Positions 8,219 to 16,471 of a stretch of 35,774 nt of DNA are shown here, piece after piece. The translations under genes were made by a program, and so were the position numbers. The notes under the pieces were generated by a model that saw only the letters and a program-made list of their open reading frames with translations, ran no database searches and was not told where the DNA came from. The stretch is from Alicycliphilus sp. (GTDB lineage Bacteria > Pseudomonadota > Gammaproteobacteria > Burkholderiales > Burkholderiaceae_C): NCBI GenBank assembly GCA_018054745.1, contig JAGPIX010000013.1:1-35774 (forward strand), written 5' to 3'. Position 1 is the stretch's first letter. Every line of letters begins with the position of its first letter.

Positions 8219-8851
8219 ATGAAACGCCGTGAGTTTTCTCTTTCCGCCGCCGCAGTGGCCGCTGGCGCCGTGACCCTGCCCGCCTGGGCCCAGCCGCGCG
8301 AGGGCAAGGACTACCGCAAACTGGCCAAGCCCGCTCCCGTCGAGGCGCCCGCCGGCAAGGTCGAGGTGGTCGAGTTCTTTGGCTATTTCTGCCCGCATTG
8401 CAATACCTTCGAGCCCACGCTCAACGCCTGGGCCAAGACGGCGCCCAAGGACATCGTGCTTCACCGTGTGCCGGTCAACTTCAACGCCAAGACCGTGCCC
8501 ATGCAGAAGCTGTACTACACGCTCGAGGGCATGGGCAAGCTCGAGCCGCTGCACGCCCAGGCTTTCCGCTACATCCATGTGGAGCGCAAGCCCCTGCAGG
8601 AGGACGAGCAGGTGTTTGCCTGGGCCAAGGGGCAGGGCCTGGACTTGCCGAAGTTCAAGGAGATGTACAACTCCTTCGGCGTCGCCAACCAGATACGCAA
8701 GGCCACGCAGCTGCAGCAGGCCTATGACGTGGAGGGTGTACCCTCGATGGGCGTGGCCGGGCGCTACTATGTGGACGGCACCATGGCCGGCAGCATGGAG
8801 AACGTGCTGCGCATCGTGGAGCAACTGGCCGCGCAGGTGCGCAAGGGCTGA
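8219..8851 (+). CDS. dsbA: Thiol:disulfide interchange protein DsbA
   Basis: 210 residues. The N terminus MKRREFSLSAAAVAAGAVTL is a signal peptide that contains a twin arginine and ends near AWAQ, so export (perhaps by Tat) to the periplasm is expected. The thioredoxin-fold active site is CPHC in FFGYFCPHCNTFEP (about residues 60-63) and the cis-proline loop is GVPSMGV (about 177). DsbA introduces disulfides into exported proteins. It is preceded by a TAGGAG ribosome-binding site and followed by a strong terminator, so it closes the argS transcript. Confidence 0.94.
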   Translation: MKRREFSLSAAAVAAGAVTLPAWAQPREGKDYRKLAKPAPVEAPAGKVEVVEFFGYFCPHCNTFEPTLNAWAKTAPKDIVLHRVPVNFNAKTVPMQKLYYTLEGMGKLEPLHAQAFRYIHVERKPLQEDEQVFAWAKGQGLDLPKFKEMYNSFGVANQIRKATQLQQAYDVEGVPSMGVAGRYYVDGTMAGSMENVLRIVEQLAAQVRKG

Positions 8852-8874
8852 AGCGAGCCGTGGCAACACACAAG

Positions 8875-8899
8875 AGCGCGCCCTGGGCGCGCTTTTTTT
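8875..8899 (+). terminator. Intrinsic terminator after dsbA
   Basis: AGCGCGCC (8875-8882), 3-base loop, GGCGCGCT (8886-8893), then a run of seven T (8893-8899). Textbook Rho-independent terminator. Confidence 0.93.
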
Positions 8900-8967
8900 C
8901 GCCCCTGCGCGGCCGCTCTCCAGGATGGCCACGGTGATCAGTACAATGACCGCAAGAATCGTGCCTT

Positions 8968-9609
8968 ATGAGAAACCGACTGACCATCCTTCTTTCGCTT
9001 GGCGCCCTGGCGCTGGCCTTGCTGCCCGCGGCCCATGCCGAAAAGGCCGACCGCAACAAGCCGATGAACATCGAGGCCGATGCGCTGCGCCACGATGAGC
9101 TCAAGCAGACCAGCGTGTTCACCGGCCGTGTGGTGATGACCAAGGGCACCATCGTGCTGCGTGGCGCGCAGCTGGAGGTGCGCCAGGATCCAGACGGTTT
9201 CCAGCATGGCGTGGTCACGGCCGAGCCAGGCAAGCGCGCCTTCTTCCGCCAGAAGCGCGACACGCTGGCGGGGGCGCCGGATGAGTTCGTCGAGGGCGAG
9301 GGCGAGGTCATCGAGTACGACGGCCGTACCGACATCGTCAAGCTGATGCGCCGTGCCGAGCTGCGCCGCTACCGCGAGGCCCAGCTCACCGATGAGCTGG
9401 AGGGCGCGATCATCGTCTACAACAACCTTACCGACGTGTTCACGGTGGATGGGCAAAAGACGGCTCCGGCCGGCACCCCGGCGGGCACGCCGGGCGGGCG
9501 CGTGCGTGCCGTGCTGGCGCCCAAGGAGCCGGCATCGGGCGCGGCGGCGCCGGTGCGCGGGGAACCGCCCGCGCTGCGCACCGCCCCCAGCCTGGGCGGC
9601 GCCAAGTGA
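8968..9609 (+). CDS. lptA: LPS transport periplasmic bridge protein LptA
   Basis: 213 residues. A signal peptide ([20 protein letters not shown] ... AHA) leads into an OstA/LptA beta-jellyroll domain: [39 protein letters not shown], and [13 protein letters not shown]. LptA forms the periplasmic filament that hands lipopolysaccharide from LptBFGC to LptDE. The C-terminal tail is Pro/Ala-rich and longer than usual. It overlaps lptB by 4 bases. The usual upstream partners lptC and kdsC are absent; dsbA with a terminator lies there instead, so lptA starts its own transcript (TACAAT at 8942-8947 is a possible -10). Confidence 0.93.
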   Translation: MRNRLTILLSLGALALALLPAAHAEKADRNKPMNIEADALRHDELKQTSVFTGRVVMTKGTIVLRGAQLEVRQDPDGFQHGVVTAEPGKRAFFRQKRDTLAGAPDEFVEGEGEVIEYDGRTDIVKLMRRAELRRYREAQLTDELEGAIIVYNNLTDVFTVDGQKTAPAGTPAGTPGGRVRAVLAPKEPASGAAAPVRGEPPALRTAPSLGGAK

Positions 9610-10406
9610 GCCAGGCCGTGAGCGACGAGCGCGCCGTGGGCGTGGGGCCCAGCTCCCCTGCGGGTGCGAGCCGGCTGGAGGCCTTGCACCTGCAAAAGTC
9701 CTACGGTAGCCGCAAGGTGGTCAAGGATGTGTCCCTGGTAGTGCAAAAGGGCGAGGTGGTGGGCCTGCTGGGCCCCAATGGCGCGGGCAAGACCACCTCG
9801 TTCTACATGATCGTGGGCCTGGTGCGCAGCGATGGCGGCGACATCCGCATCGACGGCCAGTCGGTGGCCAACATGCCGATCCACCGGCGTTCGCGCCTGG
9901 GCCTGTCCTACCTGCCGCAAGAGGCCTCGATCTTTCGCAAGCTCAACGTGGAAGACAACGTGCGCGCGGTGCTGGAGCTGCAGACCGACGCCGCCGGGCG
10001 CCCGCTCTCGCGCGCCGAGATCGAGGCACAGCTCACCGGCCTGCTGCAGGAACTGCGCGTGGAGCATTTGCGCCAGTCGCCGGCGCTGGCCCTGTCCGGC
10101 GGCGAGCGCCGGCGCGTGGAAATCGCCCGGGCGCTGGCCACGCAGCCGCGCTTCATCCTGCTGGACGAGCCCTTTGCCGGCATCGATCCCATTGCCGTGA
10201 TCGAGATCCAGCGCATCATCGGCTTCCTGAAAGAGCGCGGCATTGGCGTCTTGATCACCGACCACAACGTGCGCGAGACGCTGGGCATCTGCGACCACGC
10301 CTTCATCATCAGCGACGGCCATGTACTCGCCCAGGGCACGCCGTCGGACATTGTGGACAACGCGGAAGTGCGCCGGGTGTACCTGGGCGAGCATTTCCGC
10401 ATGTGA
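9606..10406 (+). CDS. lptB: LPS export ABC transporter ATPase LptB
   Basis: 266 residues starting at a GTG (9606) that overlaps the lptA stop. All ABC ATPase motifs are present: Walker [11 protein letters not shown]-loop region YLPQEASIF, signature LSGGERRR, Walker [14 protein letters not shown], and the H-loop in [10 protein letters not shown]. The LptB-type C terminus (VYLGEHFRM) is complete. The N terminus carries about 23 extra residues before the conserved [11 protein letters not shown], so a later start is possible. LptB powers LPS extraction by LptFG at the inner membrane. Confidence 0.95.
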   Translation: MSQAVSDERAVGVGPSSPAGASRLEALHLQKSYGSRKVVKDVSLVVQKGEVVGLLGPNGAGKTTSFYMIVGLVRSDGGDIRIDGQSVANMPIHRRSRLGLSYLPQEASIFRKLNVEDNVRAVLELQTDAAGRPLSRAEIEAQLTGLLQELRVEHLRQSPALALSGGERRRVEIARALATQPRFILLDEPFAGIDPIAVIEIQRIIGFLKERGIGVLITDHNVRETLGICDHAFIISDGHVLAQGTPSDIVDNAEVRRVYLGEHFRM

Positions 10407-10449
10407 GCGTGGTGAGCAGGCGCAGCATCCAGATGCAAGGAGGGCGGCC

Positions 10450-11994
10450 ATGAAGCCCGGCCTGTCACTGCGCGTTTCGCAGCATCTGGCGCTTACGCCG
10501 CAGTTGCAGCAATCGATTCGCCTGCTGCAGCTGTCCACCCTGGAGCTGGCGCAGGAAGTCGAGCAGATGCTCGATGACAACCCGTTTCTGGAGCTGGCGT
10601 CCGACGATGGGACGCATGAGCCTGAGATCCATGAAGCGCAGCAGCCGATTGACAATGCTACATATTCAGAAGCTGCTAGCGCTGATGCAGAGGGCGCTGG
10701 AGCCGAAAATGATGCCGAAACCCCAGCGGTTGCCGAGCCCAGTGACTGGGACGGTGACGGCAGCATGGATGCGGCGGTGGAAGACGGCGAATGGGGCAGC
10801 GACGGAATCGCGCCCGCCAGCGGCGCGCATGACGGTGACGACACCGAGGTCAGCGAGCTGGCGCGCAGCCACGAATCCCTGACCGATTTCCTGCATCGCC
10901 AGGCATTGTCACTGCGCCTGTCCGATGTCGACATGGCGGCGCTGCGCTTTCTCATCGAGTCGCTGAACGACGATGGCTACCTGGACGAGCCGCTGGAATC
11001 CCTGGCGGCCAGCCTGGCGGGGGCCGACGACCCCGAGCAGCTCGAAGAGCTGGTGCACCGCTTCACTGTGGCCCTGCGCCTGCTGCAAAACCTGGAGCCG
11101 ACCGGCGTGGGCGCGCGCGACCTGGCCGAATGCCTGACGCTACAGCTGCACGCCATGAACCGCGACGAAGAGGGCGACCCGGCGGTGATTCAGACCGCGC
11201 TCGCCATCTGCAGCCAGCCGCTGGATCTGCTGGCGCGGCGCGACCTGCGCCGCCTGGCCCAGGCCACAGGCAGCAGCGACGACGACACGCGTGCCGCCAT
11301 GGCGCTGATCGCGCGCCTGGAGCCGCGCCCGGGCCGGCGCTTTGCCGACGTGGAGCGCAACGTCATCGCGCCCGATGTCATCGTGAAAAAAACCGGACGC
11401 GGCGCGCAGCAGGACTTCAGCGTGCAGCTCAACCCCGACGTCATGCCGCGCCTGCGCGTGCACGAGATCTATGCCAGCGCCCTGCGTGGTGCGCGCGGCG
11501 GCGACGGGCACCAGGCGCTGCAGTCCCGGCTGCAGGAGGCACGCTGGTTCATCAAGAACATACAGCAGCGATTTGACACTATCTTGCGTGTATCGCGCGC
11601 CATCGTCGAGCGGCAAAAGAGCTTCTTCGTGCATGGCGAGCTGGCCATGCGGCCGCTGGTGCTGCGCGAGATCGCCGACGAGCTGGGTCTGCACGAGTCC
11701 ACCATCAGCCGCGTGACCAGTGCCAAGTACATGGCCACGCCGCAGGGTACGTTCGAGTTGAAGTACTTCTTTGGCTCCGGCCTGGGCACCGAGACCGGCG
11801 GCAACGCGTCGAGCACCGCGGTGCGCGCGCTGATCAAGCAGTTCGTCGCCGCCGAGGATGTGAAGAAACCGTTGTCGGACAACCAGATCGCGGAGATGCT
11901 CAAGGAGCAGGGCATAGAGTGCGCGCGTCGCACCGTGGCCAAGTACCGCGAGGCGCTGAAGATCGCGCCGGCCAATCTGCGCAAGGCGCTATAG
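10450..11994 (+). CDS. rpoN: RNA polymerase sigma-54 factor
   Basis: 514 residues from the ATG at 10450, which has a full AAGGAGG six bases upstream (10438-10444). Region I is the Gln/Leu-rich activator-response segment (LTPQLQQSIRLLQLSTLELA, residues 16-35); an acidic linker follows, then the core-binding region and the DNA-binding part with HESTISRVTSAKYM and the RpoN box ARRTVAKYRE near the C terminus. The linker holds one copy of the dispersed repeat (10657-10714), read in frame. It directly follows lptB. The usual downstream hpf gene is replaced by a thioesterase gene. Confidence 0.96.
   Translation: MKPGLSLRVSQHLALTPQLQQSIRLLQLSTLELAQEVEQMLDDNPFLELASDDGTHEPEIHEAQQPIDNATYSEAASADAEGAGAENDAETPAVAEPSDWDGDGSMDAAVEDGEWGSDGIAPASGAHDGDDTEVSELARSHESLTDFLHRQALSLRLSDVDMAALRFLIESLNDDGYLDEPLESLAASLAGADDPEQLEELVHRFTVALRLLQNLEPTGVGARDLAECLTLQLHAMNRDEEGDPAVIQTALAICSQPLDLLARRDLRRLAQATGSSDDDTRAAMALIARLEPRPGRRFADVERNVIAPDVIVKKTGRGAQQDFSVQLNPDVMPRLRVHEIYASALRGARGGDGHQALQSRLQEARWFIKNIQQRFDTILRVSRAIVERQKSFFVHGELAMRPLVLREIADELGLHESTISRVTSAKYMATPQGTFELKYFFGSGLGTETGGNASSTAVRALIKQFVAAEDVKKPLSDNQIAEMLKEQGIECARRTVAKYREALKIAPANLRKAL
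10657..10714 (+). repeat. Dispersed palindromic repeat inside rpoN
   Basis: Contains AGAAGCTGCTAGCGCTGATG, then GGCGCTGGAGCCGAAAAT, aligned with the pncC and methyltransferase copies. It is read in frame and encodes part of the acidic linker (about residues 70-89, TYSEAASADAEGAGAEND), a region of RpoN that is poorly conserved in sequence and length. Confidence 0.55.
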
Positions 11995-12013
11995 ACACAA
12001 GGCATAGATTCCC

Positions 12014-12451
12014 ATGGCCCGCATCCTCTTCGACCTGCCCGAACGCTTCGGCTTCACCACCGAGTTGCAGGTCTATATCAGCCACGTCAACTACGGCGGC
12101 CATCTGGACAACGCCCAGCTGCTGAGCCTGGTGTCCGAGGCGCGCATGCGCTTCTTCCAGTCGCTCGGCTACACCGAGGGTGATGTGGCGGGCCTGGCCA
12201 TCGTGGTCGGCGACATGCTGGCGCAATACAAGTCCGAGGCCTTTCACGGCGAGACGCTGCGCGTGCAGATGACGCCGAGGGACTTCAACCGCTACGGCTG
12301 TGACCTGGTGTTCTGCATGACAGAGGTCTCCTCGGGCCGAGAGGTGGCTCGCGGCAAGACCGGCGTGGTCCTCATCGACCGCGTGGCACGCAAGCCGGCG
12401 CCCATTCCGGATGCCGTGCGCAAGGCCCTGGAGGCCGTGGCGACACGCTGA
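12014..12451 (+). CDS. Hotdog-fold acyl-CoA thioesterase family protein
   Basis: 145 residues. HVNYGGHLDNAQLLSLVSEA (about residues 23-42) is the conserved hotdog helix region of 4HBT-type thioesterases with the Asp usually taken as catalytic, and the C-terminal strand part VARGKTGVVLIDR follows the pattern. It probably hydrolyses a CoA or ACP thioester; the substrate is not deducible. It starts 19 bases after rpoN and ends inside a hairpin that also contains the stop codon of the convergent PEP-CTERM gene. Confidence 0.8.
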   Translation: MARILFDLPERFGFTTELQVYISHVNYGGHLDNAQLLSLVSEARMRFFQSLGYTEGDVAGLAIVVGDMLAQYKSEAFHGETLRVQMTPRDFNRYGCDLVFCMTEVSSGREVARGKTGVVLIDRVARKPAPIPDAVRKALEAVATR

Positions 12452-12470
12452 CGCGCGTCAGGTTTTCTTT
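12448..12470 (+). terminator. Terminator overlapping two convergent stop codons
   Basis: CTGAC (12448-12452), GCGC loop, GTCAG (12457-12461), then GTTTTCTTT (12462-12470). The left arm contains the thioesterase TGA (12449-12451), the right arm the complement of the PEP-CTERM TGA (12458-12460), and the T run is the complement of the last lysine codons of the PEP-CTERM gene. Confidence 0.55.
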
Positions 12471-13120
12471 CGCCCCAACAGGCCAATACCAGCCAGCGCG
12501 GCGCCGAGCAAGGCGAGGGATGCCGGCTCGGGAATGGACTGGTGGGGCAACGTGACCACGATATCGTCGATCACGAATTCCGGCGTCTCACCGTTGCCTT
12601 GTGCAGTGAACACCACCGAACTCAGGTTGGTGAACGATGACGGCAGGAAGAACTGCGTCCAGTCATAGGGGGCCTGGCTGTCCAACGTGATACTGGTAAA
12701 CACCGTGCCGCCGCCCATGAGGTGCCCAAGGATGTCGATGCTGGTGGCGACGCTGTACAAGCTCACGGGCAGCGACGGGTCAAAATCTTCCGTTCTGCCA
12801 CCCGCAAAAAATGACTCCAGGGAAAACGCAGCCCCGCTGCTATTGGTCATGGTCACGACGGATCGGAGATTCGCGTTGACCAGGGCTGCCGATGGATTGT
12901 TTTGCACAACCCCTGATTCGCAGACATACAAATAGGGTTCTGCGGGGTTGCCGGTGAAGGTATAGCCCCGGCTTTGCAGTGAGGTGGCGGTGAAATCGAC
13001 ATAACAGGGGGAGCTGCCCGAAGGCACGTCCTGAAAATCAACCACATCCGCCTGGGCGTTGCCAACGGCACCCGCCAACAATGCCCCCGCAAGGGCGGTC
13101 ACAACAGTGGTCATTTGCAT
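12458..13120 (-). CDS. PEP-CTERM sorting-domain exported protein
   Basis: 220 residues from the ATG at 13120 (MQMTTVVTALAGALLAGAVG), with GGGAG before it; a longer frame to 13156 lacks this. It has an N-terminal signal peptide (cleavage near AQADV), a secreted beta-rich domain with two cysteines, and at the C terminus the full exosortase signal: [13 protein letters not shown] followed by the rest of a membrane helix and a basic GRKKT tail. Such proteins are cleaved by an exosortase and are linked to exopolysaccharide and floc formation; no exosortase is in this window. A candidate sigma-54 promoter lies upstream (13160-13175). Confidence 0.88.
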   Translation of the reverse strand: MQMTTVVTALAGALLAGAVGNAQADVVDFQDVPSGSSPCYVDFTATSLQSRGYTFTGNPAEPYLYVCESGVVQNNPSAALVNANLRSVVTMTNSSGAAFSLESFFAGGRTEDFDPSLPVSLYSVATSIDILGHLMGGGTVFTSITLDSQAPYDWTQFFLPSSFTNLSSVVFTAQGNGETPEFVIDDIVVTLPHQSIPEPASLALLGAALAGIGLLGRKKT

Positions 13121-13159
13121 GGTGGCATCTCCCGTCAGTTGTAAGACGTGAAACACCCA

Positions 13160-13175
13160 TGCATATCATGTGCCA
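13160..13175 (-). promoter_or_regulatory. Candidate sigma-54 (-24/-12) promoter of the PEP-CTERM gene
   Basis: Minus-strand TGGCACATGATATGCA: the -24 box TGGCAC is exact, the -12 box is ATGCA against TTGCA, and the invariant GG and GC are separated by exactly 10 bases. Transcription would begin near 13149, giving a leader of about 29 bases with GGGAG before the ATG at 13120. Confidence 0.6.
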
Positions 13176-13233
13176 GCACCCCAAGCTGTTGATTTTTATG
13201 ACTTGGTCTCGATTGCCCCGCGAGTGATGTAAA

Positions 13234-13250
13234 GAAATCTGACAAATTTC
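13234..13250. promoter_or_regulatory. Inverted repeat GAAAT-7-ATTTC
   Basis: GAAAT at 13234-13238 and ATTTC at 13246-13250. It lies just after the chemoreceptor stop (13255) and about 90 bases upstream of the expected PEP-CTERM transcription start. It could be a weak terminator of the chemoreceptor gene or an enhancer-type activator site for the sigma-54 promoter. Confidence 0.3.
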
Positions 13251-13254
13251 AGCG

Positions 13255-15078
13255 TCAGGCCAGCAACTTTTGCGCGGCCGTCCCCTGCGGGAGCCTGAAG
13301 GCCGCCACCACTTCGGCCAGTTCATGGGCCTGCTGCTGCAGCGACTGGGCGGCGGCGCTGGCCTGCTCCACCAGGGCGGCGTTCTGCTGCGTGGCCTGAT
13401 CCATTTGTGAGACGGCGTCGCCGATCTCGGCAATGCCCGTGCTTTGTTCCTGGCTGGCGTTGCTGATCTCGGCCACGATGGCGCTGACGCGGCGAATGCT
13501 GTGCTCCACCTTTTCCATGGTCTGGCCCGCGTCCTGCACCAGGCGACTGCCGGCGTTCACCTGGCTCACCGAGTCGTCGATCAGGGCCTTGATCTCCTTG
13601 GCCGCCGTGGCGCTGCGTTGCGCCAGCTGGCGCACCTCGGTGGCCACCACGGCAAAGCCGCGGCCCTGTTCGCCGGCGCGGGCGGCCTCGACCGCTGCGT
13701 TCAGTGCCAGGATGTTGGTCTGGAAGGCAATGCCGTCGATGACACTGATGATGTCCTCGATCTTGCGCGAGGCGTGGTGTATGCCGTCCATGGTCTGCAC
13801 CACCTGCTGCACGGCAGCGCCGCCCTGCGCCGTGACCTGCGAGGCCTCCTGCGCCAGCTGATTGGCCTGCCTGGCGTTGGCGGCATTCTGCTGCACCGTG
13901 GCCGTGAGCTCTTCCATGGCGGCGGCGGTTTCCTCCAGCGAACTGGCCTGGCCCTCGGTGCGCGAGGACAGATCCTGGTTGCCGCTGGCGATCTCGCTGG
14001 TGGCTAGGCGCACCGATTCGGCGGATTGGCGGATGCGCAGCAGCACGGCGGCGATCTTGTCGGCAAACTGGTTGAAGCCCTGGGCGATCTGCGCCAGCTC
14101 ATCGCGGCCCTGCGCATCCAGGCGTCTTGTCAGGTCGCCCTCGCCCGAGGCAATGCCCTGCAGCGCGTCGCGCACCAGTGTCAGGCGGCGCAGCATGCGC
14201 CCCACCACGGCCGCCATCACCACGCTGGCCAGCAGCACAAAGACGATGGTGCTGAGCATGGCGGTCTGGCCCAGCCGGGTCAGGGCGGACAGGGCGTCGG
14301 CCTCGTCGGCCACCACGGCCAGCATCCAGGGCGTGCCATCGACCCTGGCGGCGTAGACCAGTTGCGGCCGGCCATCGATGTTCACCACCTCATGCCCGCG
14401 CTGGCCGGCCAGGCGCGTGAACAAGGCGTTGTCCAGCCCCGCCGCCAGGTCGGCCACCGGCTTGAGCGTCAGTGCGCTGTTGGCGTGCGCCAGGATGTTG
14501 CCCGTGGCACTGTCGAGCAGGAAGGCAAAGCTCTTCTCCGTGGCGCGTATGCCGGTGACCTTTTTCACCACCGTGGACAGCTCGATGTCCGAGCCCACCA
14601 CGGCGACCGCCCGGCCGCCTTCGAGTACCGGCCGCACCAGGCTGACCGTGAGGTTGCCGGTCGCCGAATCGGGGTATACGGGTGTGATGGCGGGGCCGCC
14701 GGCGGCCACGGCCTGCTTGTACCAGCCGCGTGCCGTGCCGTCATAGCCAGCGGGGCGCGGCTTGGTGAAGGCATGGCGCTTGTCGGCCATCACGAAGTAG
14801 GCCAGATCCAGCCCGGCCTTTTCGGCGGCCTGCAAAAAGGGCAGGGGGTTGTCCTCGCGCACTGCCACCTCGATGGAGCTGGTGAGCTGTTGCTTGTCGC
14901 CAATCCACTGCGTCAGCTCGGCGGCGTACTGCCGCGTCAGGCCGCCCACGCGCTCGTCCAGCGCCTGCAGCATGTTGGCGCGTACCACCACGTACACCAC
15001 CAGCGACAGCCCCAGCAGGGACAGGGTGGCGACGGCAATGCTCATGCCGATCAGGCGAGCGCGCAGGGTCTGAAACAT
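13255..15078 (-). CDS. Methyl-accepting chemotaxis protein with dCache-type sensor
   Basis: 607 residues. First membrane span about 10-33 (MSIAVATLSLLGLSLVVYVV); a large periplasmic sensor of dCache type (DLAYFVMADKRHAF, RGWYKQAV, DSATGNLTVSLVRPV; about 40-270); second span near 275-297; a HAMP domain; and a long coiled-coil signalling domain with the hairpin tip [20 protein letters not shown] and [15 protein letters not shown]. It reports ligand binding to CheA/CheW. The C terminus ends without a CheR-docking pentapeptide, unlike the second receptor in this window. The ligand cannot be predicted. It is divergent from the methyltransferase gene. Confidence 0.93.
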   Translation of the reverse strand: MFQTLRARLIGMSIAVATLSLLGLSLVVYVVVRANMLQALDERVGGLTRQYAAELTQWIGDKQQLTSSIEVAVREDNPLPFLQAAEKAGLDLAYFVMADKRHAFTKPRPAGYDGTARGWYKQAVAAGGPAITPVYPDSATGNLTVSLVRPVLEGGRAVAVVGSDIELSTVVKKVTGIRATEKSFAFLLDSATGNILAHANSALTLKPVADLAAGLDNALFTRLAGQRGHEVVNIDGRPQLVYAARVDGTPWMLAVVADEADALSALTRLGQTAMLSTIVFVLLASVVMAAVVGRMLRRLTLVRDALQGIASGEGDLTRRLDAQGRDELAQIAQGFNQFADKIAAVLLRIRQSAESVRLATSEIASGNQDLSSRTEGQASSLEETAAAMEELTATVQQNAANARQANQLAQEASQVTAQGGAAVQQVVQTMDGIHHASRKIEDIISVIDGIAFQTNILALNAAVEAARAGEQGRGFAVVATEVRQLAQRSATAAKEIKALIDDSVSQVNAGSRLVQDAGQTMEKVEHSIRRVSAIVAEISNASQEQSTGIAEIGDAVSQMDQATQQNAALVEQASAAAQSLQQQAHELAEVVAAFRLPQGTAAQKLLA

Positions 15079-15190
15079 GGGGTCTCCAGCGTATGTGTTG
15101 AATTCGTTTTAAATGTTAACGGTTGTATTTTGTGATTTCAGTAGCCTCGGGTAAACCACTACCGCGCAGCGCGTATGCTTGGCGGGCTTT

Positions 15191-16471
15191 ATGAACACCC
15201 TGCAACTATTCCTGCCCTGCGCCGCCGGCGTCGAGGGCTTTCTGGCCGATGAGGTGCACGCGCTCACCGGGCTGACGGGCCAGGATCTGCTCGTCGGCCG
15301 TGGCGGCGTGCTGGTGCGCTCCAGCTGGCGCGATGCGCTGCTTCTCAACCTGCACAGCCGCCTGGCCCAACGCGTACTGGTGCAACTGGGCGAGCGGCCC
15401 TACCGCGGCGAGGACGACATCTACGCCCTGGCAGCGGATGTGGCCTGGGAGATCTGGTTCACCCCGCGCCAGAGCTTCAAGGTCGAGGTCACGGCCCAGC
15501 ACAGCCCGCTCAAGAGCCTGAACTTTGCCGCGCTGCGCGTGAAGGACGCCGTCGCCGACCGCTTTCGCGCCAAGGCCGGCAGCCGCCCGAATGTCGAGAC
15601 GCAGTGGCCCGACGTGCGCATCCACCTGCACCTGACGCGCGAGCTGGCCACGGTGTATATCGACACCTCGGGCGAGCCACTCTTCAAGCGCGGCTGGCGC
15701 GTGGACAAGGGTGACGCGCCGTTGAAGGAAACCCTGGCCGCCGCCATGATCGCCGCCACCGGCTGGGATCCGCTGGGCGAGCAGCCCCTGCCGCTGTATG
15801 ACCCCTGCTGCGGCAGCGGCACGGTGCTGATAGAGGCAGCGCAGATGGCCTGCCGCATCGCACCCGGCAGCCAGCGCCGCTTTGCCTTCGAGAAGCTGCT
15901 GCCCTACCAGCAACATGTCTGGATCGCTATAAAAAATGAAGCTGTTAGCGTAGTAACTAAGAGCGTTACGCCCATTTTTGGCAGTGATGTGTCGCACCGC
16001 ATGGTGGATTTTGCCCAACGCAATGCCGAGCGTGCCGGCGTGGCAGCAAGCGTGCAGTTGCGCGGTGGCGACGCGCTGCAGCGCCTGCCGCCCTGTGAGC
16101 AGCCGGGTGTGATGCTGCTGAATCCGCCCTATGGCGAGCGCATCGCCGCCGCCGGCAGCGCGGGCCGCAACGCACGCGAGCGCATGGGCCAGGTGCAGCG
16201 CGCCGGGCGCGAGACGGCGCAGACAGACGACGGTGTGGACTTCTTCGCCCAGCTGGCTGCGCACTGGAAGCGCCACTACGCCGGCTGGCAGGCCTGGATG
16301 CTCACGCCCGACCTCAAGCTGCCGGGCAAGATGCGCCTGAAGGAATCGCGCCGCGTGCCCATGTGGAACGGCCCCATCGAATGCCGGTTGCTGCGCTTTG
16401 ACCTGGTGGCTGGATCGGCGCGCGCGCGTGCCCAGCCGCCGGCCGATGCGGGGGCGCCCGATGCATCCTGA
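15191..16471 (+). CDS. RlmL-type THUMP RNA (guanine-N2) methyltransferase
   Basis: 426 residues from the ATG at 15191; a TTG four codons upstream is the alternative. An N-terminal THUMP RNA-binding part (to about 160) is followed by a Rossmann methyltransferase domain with the SAM motif DPCCGSGTVLIEAA and the catalytic NPPYGER typical of N2-guanine methylases of the RlmL N-terminal half. Unlike enterobacterial RlmL there is no second (RlmK) domain. Between the SAM motif and FGSDVSHRMVDFAQRNA sits a stretch IAIKNEAVSVVTKSV encoded by a dispersed repeat (15926-15980). A TATGCT at 15174-15179 may be its -10. It overlaps the PIN gene by 11 bases. Confidence 0.88.
   Translation: MNTLQLFLPCAAGVEGFLADEVHALTGLTGQDLLVGRGGVLVRSSWRDALLLNLHSRLAQRVLVQLGERPYRGEDDIYALAADVAWEIWFTPRQSFKVEVTAQHSPLKSLNFAALRVKDAVADRFRAKAGSRPNVETQWPDVRIHLHLTRELATVYIDTSGEPLFKRGWRVDKGDAPLKETLAAAMIAATGWDPLGEQPLPLYDPCCGSGTVLIEAAQMACRIAPGSQRRFAFEKLLPYQQHVWIAIKNEAVSVVTKSVTPIFGSDVSHRMVDFAQRNAERAGVAASVQLRGGDALQRLPPCEQPGVMLLNPPYGERIAAAGSAGRNARERMGQVQRAGRETAQTDDGVDFFAQLAAHWKRHYAGWQAWMLTPDLKLPGKMRLKESRRVPMWNGPIECRLLRFDLVAGSARARAQPPADAGAPDAS
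15926..15980 (+). repeat. Dispersed palindromic repeat inside the methyltransferase gene
   Basis: GCTATAAAAAATGAAGCTGT then TAGCG ... GAGCGTTACG and CATTTTTGG: the same order of AT-rich edge, AGCTGYYAGC arm, GCGYTA arm and ATTTT edge as the other copies. The sudden AT-rich patch in very GC-rich coding DNA is visible by eye. Read in frame, it replaces what is normally a variable loop. Confidence 0.55.

Noticed and set aside
11560-11590. AT-rich GATTTGACACTATCTT in rpoN, similar to one edge of the dispersed repeat
   Set aside because: It encodes a conserved RpoN segment (QQRFDTILRVSRAIV) and lacks both arms.
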